Source: Onthophagus taurus (Eukaryota > Arthropoda > Insecta > Coleoptera > Scarabaeidae). From it: a DNA stretch of 64,000 bases. The position numbers and the translations under genes were made by a program. The first letter of the stretch is position 1. Each line of letters opens with the position of its first letter. The stretch spans positions 9,121,501 to 9,185,500 of the forward strand of contig NC_091971.1 of NCBI RefSeq assembly GCF_036711975.1. Direction: 5' to 3'. The notes under the pieces were generated by a model. That model was not told the origin of the DNA. It did not search any database and saw nothing but the letters and a program-made list of their open reading frames with translations. This document shows, in pieces, positions 49,570 to 60,700 of this stretch.

Positions 49570-50298
49570 ATGGCTACCATAAAAGTCCCCGAACAAAAAG
49601 TGATATTATGCGGTGAATATGGTGTTGGGAAAAGTTCGATTTTTCGTCGATTTACGAACAATACTTTTGTGACAGCAACGGATCGACAATCTACTCTTGG
49701 TTTGGACCATTTCGATAAAGTCTATAAAGTCACTGAAAGAGATATTAGGGTGAAATTGATCATTTTAGTATCATTTTTTTTATTTATAAATGTGCTATTT
49801 TTAGTTGCAATTATGGGATACCGGCGGAATGGAAAGAGTAGCCTCAGTTACATCAAGTTATTATAAATTTGCAGAGGCTGCTATTCTTGTATTCGCCCTT
49901 GACAATCCCACTTCTTTTCATATTTTATCCCAACATTTATTGGATATTGTTACTTACGCAGAAAATGCAAAAATTTTTCTGTGTGGAAACAAATTGGATT
50001 TGGTCAATCAAGTACCACAAGTTTCTGATGCTGATATTGATGCATTTTGGTAAAAAAATAATCATAACATTAAAATCAATACAAAAAATATCATTTTAGT
50101 GAGCAATGTCATAACTTAATAAGTAAAACATACAAAACATCTTGCAAGACTGGCGAGGGAATTGAAGAAATGTTATCGGATATAGCAACTCAATTAGTCC
50201 AAACAAATCGTTCCAAATTGGAACTCCAATCAATGGAAGCTCATGGTTTTAAGGTTTCAAACACAGAGGAACCCAGCGAAGATTCATGTTTATGTTGA
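49570..50298 (+). CDS. Atypical Rab-family small GTPase with altered switch II
   Basis: Three exons: 49570-49749, 49805-50049 and 50100-50298, joined to 207 residues. Seen: P-loop GEYGVGKSS (residues 15-23), switch I with STLGLDHF, G3 LQLWDTGGMERV (residues 61-71), G4 GNKLDL, G5-like TSCKTGEGIEEM, and a C-terminal SEDSCLC ending in Cys-x-Cys, the double geranylgeranylation signal of Rabs. Family knowledge: Rabs control vesicle traffic, and the usual G3 is WDTAGQE, where Gln helps GTP hydrolysis; here it is WDTGGME. The exon 1-2 join skips two residues relative to reading through the intron, as required by the GT donor. I do not recognise the subfamily; it could be one of the insect RabX-type proteins. 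Confidence 0.88.
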
Positions 50299-50559
50299 TT
50301 TTATGTTTTTATTAATACTCATTTCGCACAATTATTATTAATCATTGGCATTTACTTTTAATTATAATCACATATACATTTATTATTGTTTGCTAAAAAT
50401 GAAAAACGTCCAATTACTGTGATTGTGTTAAAAATGAAAAGTATCTTGTTTTAAATTTAAACTAGTCTTAAGAAATAGAAGCTATAACTACTTCATACTG
50501 TGCCAAAAAAAAAAAATAAATAAAAAGGCTTTCTATTTTATTTGCTTGGAAAGGGATAA

Positions 50560-50820
50560 TTATTGATGGGACGTCAAAAAATAAATTTTTTTAATCTTTA
50601 TTCTCACTACATTCATAACAATACCAAAAAAATAATATAATGTTTTTTGTATCTCTAAGATTTAAGATCCTATGTATAGATTTAAATCTTAATAATAATA
50701 ATATAAAATAATTGACACAAGTCTTCCTATTTAATGTTGTGACCATTGACTAGTTTTTAAATCACCTCTTGGATTATTTCCCATTCTTGTTACATGCTGG
50801 GTACAACCTTGGCTTAATCA
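50560..50820 (-). pseudogene. Duplicated 3' end of NFS1 (last ~35 codons plus 3' flank)
   Basis: ATTGATGGGACG at 50564, then TAACAATACCAAAAAAATAA, TTTTTTGTATCTCTAAGATT and CTTCCTATTTAATGTTGTGA, run parallel to the 3' flank and C-terminal codons of NFS1 at 53440-53725. Over the coding part (about 50735-50820) the copy has substitutions and lacks about 20 bp, then diverges. It has no start and no rest of the gene. It is debris of a tandem duplication. Confidence 0.85.
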
Positions 50821-50859
50821 GTCAAAAGATCTACAACATTACCTGATAAAGCATCAAAA

Positions 50860-51060
50860 TATTTTTGTTAGTTCTTCCATAACCATAGTGTTGCTTTGCA
50901 TCAATTGGAACCATTTTGATTCAGACCAATCTACTTTTCCCATAATTTCATGTTTTTGAAAGTATTGGAAAACATCTCTATTAATGCTATTAAGATGCCT
51001 TGCTGTTATTGAGTAATGTAAAGGTATTTCTAATTGATTAGTATTAACAACAGATTAGTA
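50860..51060 (-). pseudogene. Partial copy of an unknown reading frame (piece X1)
   Basis: The minus strand reads NSINRDVFQYFQKHEIMGKV then DWSESKWFQLMQSNTMVMEE and LTKIF. It parallels the piece at 53060-53330, which reads KRDVFQNFPKHEIIGKVDWS and KLKWFKLIKNNAKILSGYRR. I do not know the protein. It has no start or stop context of its own. Confidence 0.5.
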
Positions 51061-51289
51061 CTTCACCATTCACAGGGATAAATATCTTTTTTAGGTGTTG
51101 AACACTACAGATAATAATCAAGTTATACTGTAAAGGTACTTTTTTCATATTTCATTCATCATCTGATCATTAATACGTTCAATGAACAATTTTATTCCAA
51201 TCTAATTTACTACGAGTGTCTTAAAACTAGGGGTCTTACTCAGTAGAAGTTCTTTAGCTCCAGCACTAAACGTGCATAATCTTGCACTC

Positions 51290-52650
51290 AAACAACTACC
51301 TAAGATTTCGTTCTCTTGAGTCTTCTCGTCTGGTTGGTATTGTTGAGGAGCTGGATGGCCTCAATATTCACCTGGTCTAAGAGCCGCTGTTCATGGCTCT
51401 TGGCAAATTTGTTGATCGTCTGGCTGACAGTGTTCATCCCCAGGTCCCGGTGGATGTCACTACTTCGAAAGTACCAGGGTGCATCAACGATGTTCCTTAA
51501 CACTTTATTCTGGAATCTCTGGATGATTTGGACGTTTCTTTCGCTGGCACATCCCCATTGATGAATCTCATATGTCCATATCGGTTTCAGGATCTGTTGA
51601 TACATAAGTAATTTATTATACATATGTTGACAGAGTGGATTTCCTCCTCAACAGCCAATACATTTTCTTATATCTGATTCCGAGCTCTTCCCGTTTGTAT
51701 TTGATATGAGCCTTCCAGCGAAGTTTTACATCCAAGGTTAATCCCAGATATTTTGCTGTGTTCTCATATAGTATCTGTTTATCATCTACTCTGATTGGTC
51801 TACCGATTTATTCTTATCTAAGTGAATTCTTCATTTTTTGGTCTGTACTCTATTTGCTACTTTTTCATGATTATTGCCTATGGCTAGGATCATCATCGTT
51901 TTATAATTTAGGGATGACACTAGTGTACAAGAGGTACAGGACTGGCCCAAGTACACTTCCTTGTGGCACGCCTGCATTAATATCTTTTAAATAAGCATCT
52001 TCTTGTTTCATTCTAAATGCTCGTTCTGATATAGGTATACGAGTCTAGCAGCTGTGCATACTGTTTGTGCAAGAGTTGGTTCAGTTTGTATTTGAGTCCC
52101 TCAAGATTTAGCCTTTTTAATAGTATCTTCTTAAATAATTTTGATTATTATTATATATTTGAATCTGAAGGCTGCATACATGTCAGTTTGACTATAGCTT
52201 TCTTTGGTAGATGTTTTAAAATTTCACCTGTAATTAGGTCAAAACCAGGAGCTTTCTTCGGGTCGATATTTTCCTCCCTTGGAGTACTGAAGGTTATTTC
52301 CACAGCATCCTGATTTTGTATTATCAGTTCTAATTGCTCTTCTCCTGCGTTAGTTTTAAATGTGTTCGCTAAGTGCAAATCTATTTGCTTTTTGCTCATT
52401 ATTTCTAGCCGAGATTCCATATTTATTTCTAATTGGTGGATTTTGGGTGATTGGTATCTTTCCATAGTGAGCATTATTCTTGATAACCCTTTTCAGCTAT
52501 TGGGTGGCTAGTTTAGTTTTATTTTCTGGAGCTCTAGTTTGGTGCCATTTGCGATACTCTTGAATTAGATCTCTTATTTCTTTAGGGTAGTTAATGCTCT
52601 TTGTTCTTGCGTTTAATTTAGGGGTATTGTCCTATGCTGCCTGTTAGATA
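51290..52650 (-). mobile_element. Jockey-type LINE, truncated
   Basis: The minus strand from about 52480 reads an N-terminal reverse transcriptase block with PKKAPGFDLITGEILKHLPK near 52255-52195. At 51623-51300 it reads NKLLMYQQILKPIWTYEIHQ, WGCASERNVQIIQRFQNKVL, RNIVDAPWYFRSSDIHRDLG, the classical C-terminus of Jockey polymerases. Stops and shifts interrupt the middle, and the endonuclease half is absent. It was inserted among the duplicated gene fragments. Confidence 0.85.
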
Positions 52651-52713
52651 CAGTTAACCAGTTAACTCGATATCCTTATCACCTGTTCTTTGGATTTAAG
52701 TCTAACTACGAGG

Positions 52714-53330
52714 TTAATTTTGTCTTTTAGGATGATTTGGAAACGATACATGTTTTTCAGTTTTTTCTAGTTTTCTTCTCTTCGCTTGTAATTCATCATC
52801 ACCTTCATCACTAATAGAACTGTCGCTGTTATCAATTTCAGTTTGTGATACAAGTCCTTCCAATAAAAGCCATCTTCTTGCTTTGTTCGTTAAAACTGTA
52901 TCAAAAAAGTTCATTTTGTATCTTGGAGTCACATAAATTGCTAAATAATATTATTTGTGATTTGAGCACATCCTATTATCAGCTCTTCCTAATTTCATTT
53001 TACTTCAAATATCGCAGTAATGTTATAATTGTCGTTCCATCACTAATTAGTATCATTTTGACAAACACCCACAAGCTTTTTCAGTTTCTTTGAAACAGTA
53101 TCAAAAACGTCAAAATCAATTAACTTAATTCTTCTATAACCGCTAAGTATCTTAGCGTTGTTTTTAATCAATTTGAACCATTTTAATTTAGACCAATCAA
53201 CTTTTCCTATAATTTCATGTTTTGGAAAGTTCTGGAAAACATCTCTTTTAATGCTATTAACATGTCTTCCTTGCTGTTATTGAGTAACGTAAAGGCATTT
53301 TTAAATGATTAGTACCATTTTGAAACACTA
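52714..53330 (-). pseudogene. Unknown reading frame X2, two blocks, possibly a decayed gene
   Basis: The block at about 53330-53060 reads KRDVFQNFPKHEIIGKVDWS, then KLIKNNAKILSGYRRIKLID and FDVFDTVSKKLKKLVGVCQN before a stop. The block at 52932-52714 reads TPRYKMNFFDTVLTNKARRW, LLLEGLVSQTEIDNSDSSIS, DEGDDELQAKRRKLEKTEKH and ends VSFPNHPKRQN. The second block looks like a genuine protein C-terminus with an acidic then basic stretch. FDVFDTVSKK and NFFDTVLTNK suggest related repeats or two copies of one exon. I cannot name it, and it may be a pseudogene or a real small gene. Confidence 0.4.
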
Positions 53331-53354
53331 CCAAAAGGAACATCTCTCTTAATG

Positions 53355-53445
53355 CTGTTAAGAGATATTAGGGTGAAATTCATCATTTCAATGAGTTACT
53401 ATAAATTTGCGGAGGCTGCTTTTCTTGTCTTCGCCCTTAATAATT
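53355..53445 (+). pseudogene. Fragment of the Rab-like GTPase gene
   Basis: GAGATATTAGGGTGAAATT repeats the end of Rab-like exon 1 with its splice donor, followed after a deletion by TACTATAAATTTGCGGAGGC and TTTTCTTGTCTTCGCCCTT, which repeats part of exon 2 (YYKFAEAAILVFAL). It then joins directly to the 3' flank of NFS1. The sequence is too short to function. Confidence 0.85.
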
Positions 53446-53620
53446 ATTGATGGGACGAATTTTTGATGGGATAATTTTTTGAAATCTTTATTTTCACTAC
53501 ATTCATAACAATACCAAAAAAATAATATAATGTTTTTTGTATCTCTAAGATTTAATATCCTATGTATAGATTAAAATCTTAATAATAATAATATAAAATA
53601 ATCGAGATAAGTCTTCCTAT

Positions 53621-55075
53621 TTAATGTTGTGACCATTGGATAGTTTTTAAATCAACTCCCTCTTGGACCATTTCCCATAATGGACTCATTTCCCTCAATC
53701 TTGTTACATGTTGGATACATTTATTAGCTGTATAATCGATCTCTTCCATTGTAGTAAAACGACCGATTCCAAACCTAATAGAACTATGTGCTAAATCTTC
53801 GTCAGCTCCGATAGCTCTCAATACATAAGAAGGTTCTAAAGAAGCTGAGGTACAAGCGGATCCACTCGATAAAGCGACATCTTTTAAAGCCATTAAAAGA
53901 GACTCTCCTTCAACGTAAGCGAAAGATAAATTTATACAACCGTGATAGGTATAATTAGGATCACCGTTTCGTATAACATGGCTTAATTTTCCATAAATTT
54001 GATCTAATAATCTTTGACTTAATTTTCCGATCCATCGATGATCATATTCCATTTCTCTTTGTGATATTGCACAAGCTTCTCCAATTCCAACAGCTAAAGG
54101 AGCTGGTACAGTTCCACTTCGAAGTCCTCTTTCTTGTCCACCTCCACTTTGAAGAGCTTCTAATCGTACTCTAGGTCTACGACGAACATACAAAGCTCCT
54201 ACACCTTTTGGACCATAAATTTTATGTCCACTAATCGACATTAAATCAATATTCATTTCGTTTACGTTTAAAGGTACTTTTCCTACAGCTTGAGCTGCAT
54301 CGGTATGGAAAAAAATTTTTCGTTCTCTACACATTTTTCCTATATCACTTATAGGTTGTTTAACTCCAATTTCATTGTTAACTGCCATTACAGAAACTAA
54401 TGAGGTATCTGGAGTCATTGCTTCTTCTAAATCGGAAAGTGAGATTATCCCATTCTGTGCTACTGGAAGGTAGGTTATTTTAAAACCTTCCGATTCTAAT
54501 GCTCTACATGAATCTAAGACGCATTTATGTTCAGTTTGGGTTGTAATAACATGTTTCTTTTTAGCACCGTAAAAACGAGCGACACCTTTTAAAGCAATGT
54601 TATTACTTTCAGTTGCTCCGGATGTGAAAATTATTTCTTTGGGATCAGCCCCGATTATATTAGCAACTTGTTCTCTAGCTTTTTCAACAGCTTCTTCAGT
54701 TTCCCAACCGTAAGCGTGAGTTCTTGAGTGTGGATTACCATAATATGCGGTCATATAAGGGAGCATAACATCTAAAACTCTAGGATCCTAAAATATCATC
54801 ATTAACAAATTTTTAGAAATCAATCGATTAATTTACCATAGGAGTTGTAGCTTGGACATCTAAATACAAAGGTCGTCCCACAAAATCTTTCTTTTGCGAT
54901 TTGAATTTCGATTCTAATAAATTTTGAAAAAAAATTAGAAACCTAACCTTAAATAAAGATATTTTTACTCACCAGTCGTTTGATATCGAACGACAGTCAT
55001 TGTCGGAGTACATTTTTGATTAATTAAAACGTTTTTAAGATGGTGATTATTAATTTTTATTAAATTTCTATACAT
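53621..55075 (-). CDS. NFS1: Cysteine desulfurase NFS1, mitochondrial
   Basis: Three minus-strand exons: 55075-54973, 54913-54837 and 54787-53621, joined to 448 residues (human 457). Family knowledge: this PLP enzyme takes sulfur from cysteine and, with ISD11 and ISCU, builds Fe-S clusters in mitochondria. Seen: an N-terminal basic, acid-poor leader ([20 protein letters not shown]) fitting a mitochondrial signal; [68 protein letters not shown]; the PLP lysine in [12 protein letters not shown] (about residue 249); the catalytic Cys loop [17 protein letters not shown] (about residue 372); and the conserved end [20 protein letters not shown]. All joins restore the family sequence and no key residue is missing. 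Confidence 0.97.
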
Positions 55076-57779
55076 TTTGCCGATTATTTTGAGAATATTT
55101 TAAAACGTACCATAACAATCTGACAATGATCACAAAATGTCAAATTGTGGTAAATTAGAAAACTGTAATACTTAATGATATAAAGTGTGTTGCCTATATA
55201 AATATCTTTAAATTAATAAAATGTGGTATGTTTATATGCAAAGACCAAAAGATCGGTAGAATCCAAGGTCCGTTGACTAAACATACTGTATAAGGTTATC
55301 CAACTCCATATGAACGCTGTTGTTATGAACGTATCCTCCCGCAAAGGCCTTGCTGTGACGTCAATGGAAGAATTAACATTTCTATGTTTTGATTTATACA
55401 GTGTATTTCACTTAAGAAGCAACATACAAAAATATAAAAGAAATTAAAATTAAAAAAATATTAAAATATAAAGTCAAATATTAACAGTTATAATTTTATT
55501 GTTAGGTTATCCAACTTGACTCGGTTAACATGGTGATTAAGATCCAAATATTGCAGGTGCTTGTCAAAATTGAAATTGATTTTAAGTTTTTTTAAGAGAA
55601 CATTCTTATTTAATTGGTTTAAAAGGCTGTAATTAACTCAAAATTGGTTTATCTAGGATATTATAAATAAGGTAAGTGGGTTAAATCAAAGAGAGATATT
55701 TTTAATTTATTTCTCTTAATTAGAATCGATTTAAATTAACTACAATAAACGAATTTGTTATGAATGCGAGATAATCGTAAAGAATTCGAATTGTTTTAAA
55801 ATTAATAAAAATTAGGTTAGAAGTGATAAAAAAATCGGAATAAAATTTTATTATTTTAAGGTTATCCAACTTGATTCGGTTACCATGGTGATTAAGATCC
55901 AAATATTGCAGTTGCTTGTCAAAATTGACGTTGAATTTAAGTTTTTTTAGAGAAAAACACATAATTAATTGGATTTAAAGGTTGTAGTAAATTCAAAATG
56001 GGTAAATGGATGAAATTAATGAACTAGAAACATTCGGGTTGGGTTGGGTTGTCAATGTCAACTTTAATTTTATTATTATATTCGTAATCTTCATAAAATA
56101 ACCTTTAAAGTGAGTCCAAACTTGACGCATTTATCTCAAATAACCAAAAAGTTCGAACTTTCAACTTTTAATTTTGACATATTTGTCAACTTTATAAAAA
56201 ATCCTTTAAAATGAGTCCAAACTCGACATATTTAACTTTAATATTAATGGAAATACAATCACTTCCGGTTTGAAACGTCAACATCACTTTTGACATATTT
56301 GTCATCTTCATTAAAAAAACCTTTAAAATGAGTCCAAATATTATCTCAAAAAAAGTTAGAATAAAAAACGTTAAACCCGAAGTTAGCAACAATGAAGATA
56401 GCAATTTAATTTTTAAATATTAATACCAACCTTAATTTTGAATTTTTTTTATTATATTTTTGTTTTGTGAATATTAGGAAGATATGAGGTAATTTAAAAA
56501 ATAACATTTAAAATATGCATATAAAATTTTATTGAAACTTAATAAAACCAAATCGATAATAAAACCTTAATATCCGATAGACAATTCGAACATTCATACA
56601 GCAATTACATTTTTGTTGTATTCCCCATGTATTTCTTGTTTATTTATAAACATACACGAAAGTATTGCTTTAAAACCCTATCATCTATGATATGTTATTA
56701 TTAACATTACACCTACATTTATTTTACCTTTATTTCATTTCATTTATTTACAAACGTTTCGTTTTTTTTTCTACGTTACATTATGTGTTCGAGACATTTA
56801 GAAATTGGTAAGAAATTGGTCCTATTTTCCCATTTCTTATTAGATATTTTTTACGCTTTAACTTCAGAATTTATTCGTCTGAAGTGTATAACTGAGAGGC
56901 AAAGAATTAGAAAGTAAACAAAAATATCTTATTGTTAAGTAACTTTCTTTTATAACTTTTACAATTTTATATTTTCTTTGCGGATTGATGCGTTTTAGAT
57001 CTCTTAATTCGTTATAACATTTAATAGTGTGCGTTTGAGATCTAAAAACCATCCATTTTTTAATCCATTTTTAATCCAATTTTAATTCATTTTTAGTGCT
57101 TATTAATTATTACGATTACAAAACTTATTTACATTAAAAATAATTTTTTTTCGGGTTTATTTACAGGAAATATACAAATTTATGCATTTCTTTAATTTTA
57201 AATACTGTAATAGTTTTACATTAATTCCGTATTGTTTTCATGCATAGCAGTTTTTTATTCATACTATTATTATTTTACACTTGCGGATTTAGCTATCTTT
57301 TTATTATAACATTTCCTATTTCAAACATTTATTTTTTTTAAGAGCGTATAATCCCCTACGTGCTGATTATTAAAATTGGTATAAAATTAAGTAAATAGTT
57401 TCATTTTTTTTCTACCTTTTCTCCCTTATTGTAAAATATTAATATTTTAACTATCTTCAACGATTTCATAATTTTAATACAAGCTTCTTTCATCATAATA
57501 ACTTCGTGGAATTGAATTCAGTAGATTTAGGAATTTTAAATGTGCGTTTGTTTAAAAAAAGTTTATATTTTTACGAGATAAAAAATAAAATGTATTGTCA
57601 CACGCAATTTTTTATTAATTAAATTAAATTCTTTAACTTTTTTATCTTAAATTTACATATACAAATTACAGCACCATCGATACTTTCATCGACACATCAA
57701 AATAAACTATATCATTACTCGTAACGTAGTTATACAACAGTCTGAGTATTATTTTGTCTCCAATTTTATTGAACATTAA
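55076..57779. other. Intergenic region with two kinds of short repeats
   Basis: No gene is supported. A ~150-bp block beginning GGTTATCCAACTTGA(C/T)TCGGTTA occurs in direct orientation at about 55504 and 55860. A second sentence, TTTGACATATTTGTCA... CCTTTAAAATGAGTCCAAAC, occurs at about 56080, 56170 and 56285. At 56023 a stub of the CTAG palindrome (GAACTAGAAACATTCGGGTT) is present. At 55250-55290, GATCGGTAGAATCCAAGG recalls the terminal repeat of the element at 32648. From 56500 on it is plain AT-rich sequence, in part the 3' flank of the dipeptidase gene. Confidence 0.55.
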
Positions 57780-60700
57780 TCAAACTTGATCCTGAGATGT
57801 GCAATTGTTGACTTTCGGTCTGGGCATCATGACATCCTCGTATGGTGGTACTTTCGCCTTCCTAAATTCATCTCTAACGCGTTCCACCTCTTCCAATACT
57901 CTTAGAAAATTCAAACCTGCGAGTTTTTTTAGTTCATCAACACTCCACTTTCCTGTTCCTATTAATTCGGCAAAAAGAGTTGGATATGCCGCAACGTCTT
58001 CTAAACCTTGCGGAACACTAAAATTCGAAATCAAATCATTAGTTACTAATTAAATAATTAATTAAAATTAAGCGAAATAAATTATTCAAGTTAGAAGACA
58101 TCCATAACTCAACATTTGTAACTTGAAAGTTTCCTTGTTTTAGGGATTCAGGGACACACATTTATTAAGAACATTCAAACTTAGGATAAATCAGCAAAGG
58201 GGGACCTCTTAAATCAAAACTGAAACAAACGACCTCGTTTCGTAATTTCTAATTAATGATTAACGTGTTTGTCCCGGTCTCATTGTATCTTCAAATTAAT
58301 ACTCACAAGTTTATTCCATCGTATCCAGCCCCGAGACCAACATTATCCACCCCCGCCACTTCCCTGATGTGATTTATGTGTGCTAGAAGGAACAAAAAAA
58401 GTATTAATTATCCTATTTATTTAAAACGAAGGGTAAAAATGCGCGCATTTAAAATTACGAAACGGGATGAGAAATGGCGTAAATGGATTTGAAACTTCCG
58501 AAGGGAGTTAAGTGTGGTAATGGATAACTTTCGCACCCCACACCGGATACACACCCGTAAACTAATGCACTCCACTAGCGGTTCTCTATGCCGCGTAACG
58601 AGCGAAAATCAAGGGATGTAATTTAGTCGCTCCATTGGGGCGTACAGTGCATGAAAAGCAGGTATAGTACACGACTAGTTCTCAATTTAAACTGACAACT
58701 ATGACTTTAACAATAGGATGTCTACCTAATAGTAAGTACAATAAATTTAACCCCCATTAAGATCGATTTCTATACATTATCATAAAACATGATTAGCAAA
58801 ATCATTTTGGAATATAGCAAAATTATTTAGTGTATGTCGAAGCAACAAAAAAAAGTTAGTAGTTGTTCTTTTGATGACTGGAAGTCAGAGCTGGAAGAAT
58901 GTGCGACGAGAAGATAGAGTTTGAGAACATTTTTTCGATATCCATGTATCTGGGAGCAAAAGCGCAAGAGAGCAATATTGTTAAGAATAAAATTTGCTAC
59001 AGTTCTTGTTCTAAAAGTTTTTTTGTAATATGTTCCGTTTCCAAAGTGCTACCATTAACTTGCAAAATAACGAAATTCATCAAATTTTCATATTTTTGTA
59101 TTTTTCTCGATATCTATGTATCTGATAGCAAAAGTGCAAGAGAGCAATATTATTAAGAATTAAATTTGCAACATCTTTTGTTCTAAAAATTTTTTTGTAA
59201 TATTATCCGTTTCCAAAGTGTTACCATTAACTTGTAAAATAACGAAATTCATCAAATTTTCACATTTTCGTATTTTTCTCGATATATATGTATCTAAGAG
59301 CAAAAGTGCAAGAAAGCAATATTGTTAAGAATAAAATTTGCTACAGCTTTTGTTCTAAAAGTTTTTTTATAATATGTTCCGTTTCCAAAGTGTCACCATT
59401 AACTTGCAAAATAACGAAATTCATTAAATTTTCACATTTTCGTATTTTTCTCGATATCTATGTATCTGAGAGTAAAAGTGTAAGAGAGCAATATTATTAA
59501 GAATCAAATTTGCTACAGCTTTTGTTCTAAAAGTTTTTTTGTAATATGTTCCGTTTCGTAAGTGTTACCATTAACTTGTAAAATAACGAAATTCATAAAA
59601 TTTTCATATTTTTGTATTTTTCTCGCTTTCTACCTATCTGAGAGTAAAAGTGCAAGAGAGCAATATTGTTAACAATAAAATTTGCAATAGCTTTTGTTAT
59701 TCTGTATGCAATAATTTAAGTTCGAGCAAATCGCCAGATGCATTTTTTATACAGTTCTACTTTTTACTTTTCTTTTTCTGCTACCAGTGTTGTTCCCTCC
59801 CAAAAAATGACACTTAATAATAAATATTCAAATTTTTTGAACTTACCAACGGCATCTGCAACAGTAGCAACATCTTTACAGGTCAAGAAATGCGAGTAAA
59901 AGTTGACCATAACCACGCCTCTGTTCAGGGCGAGCTTTCTAAGCGTTTCGTCCGGAACATTTCTGGTCGAGTTGCAAAGGGCATGAGCTGAGGAATGGCT
60001 GAATATAACTGGGGCTTTCGAGACGTCCAAAGCGTCCCGCATCGTACCAACTGACACGTGGGACAAGTCCACTATCATTCCCAGACGGTTCATTTCTTTC
60101 ACGACACTCTGCAAAATCAATCGAAAACAGACGTGACGTTTATTACATTCCACAAAATTTTTCTAATAAAAAAGAATATTTTAATTTAAAATGAAAATAA
60201 AAAGATTCAAAAATTTATAAGAGGAATTCGTCGATAACGTTTTATAAATAGAACGGTCCGACAGTTTAATACATAAATGAATAACAAAGCTGTGTATCGA
60301 TTTAGTTCGGGAGATGACTCGTAGCCGTTGAAAATTGGTTTGAATAAGGAATTGGGTGATAGCTTCTTAGTCGACTGACGTCTGATTTGCAAAATTGGAA
60401 TACAAGTCTGGTGTCCAGTTGTAAATTGTTGGAAATACTGGAAATGGAATTAGTTGCACGGTTGGTGGTTAGTGGATTGTGAGCCGCTACTGTTTGGCGT
60501 TGATAATAAATCACTAGGAAACCTTTGCTGTTATTAATCTTGATTACAACCCGTCGCCTCGCCGTGACATCGTTCATTTGCACCCGTCATCATCGATGAT
60601 GACCTTCTGACGCGGACCACTGATGGATTACGAATACTGTTTTCACAATGTAATTTCTTTTGACCCATATATCACATTATTGTTTTTGCAACAACCTTAT

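Noticed and set aside
58899-59500. Repeated frames encoding near-identical 70-85 residue peptides ([17 protein letters not shown] type)
   Set aside because: They are translations of the 172-bp satellite and recur with the monomer. There is no sign of a gene.
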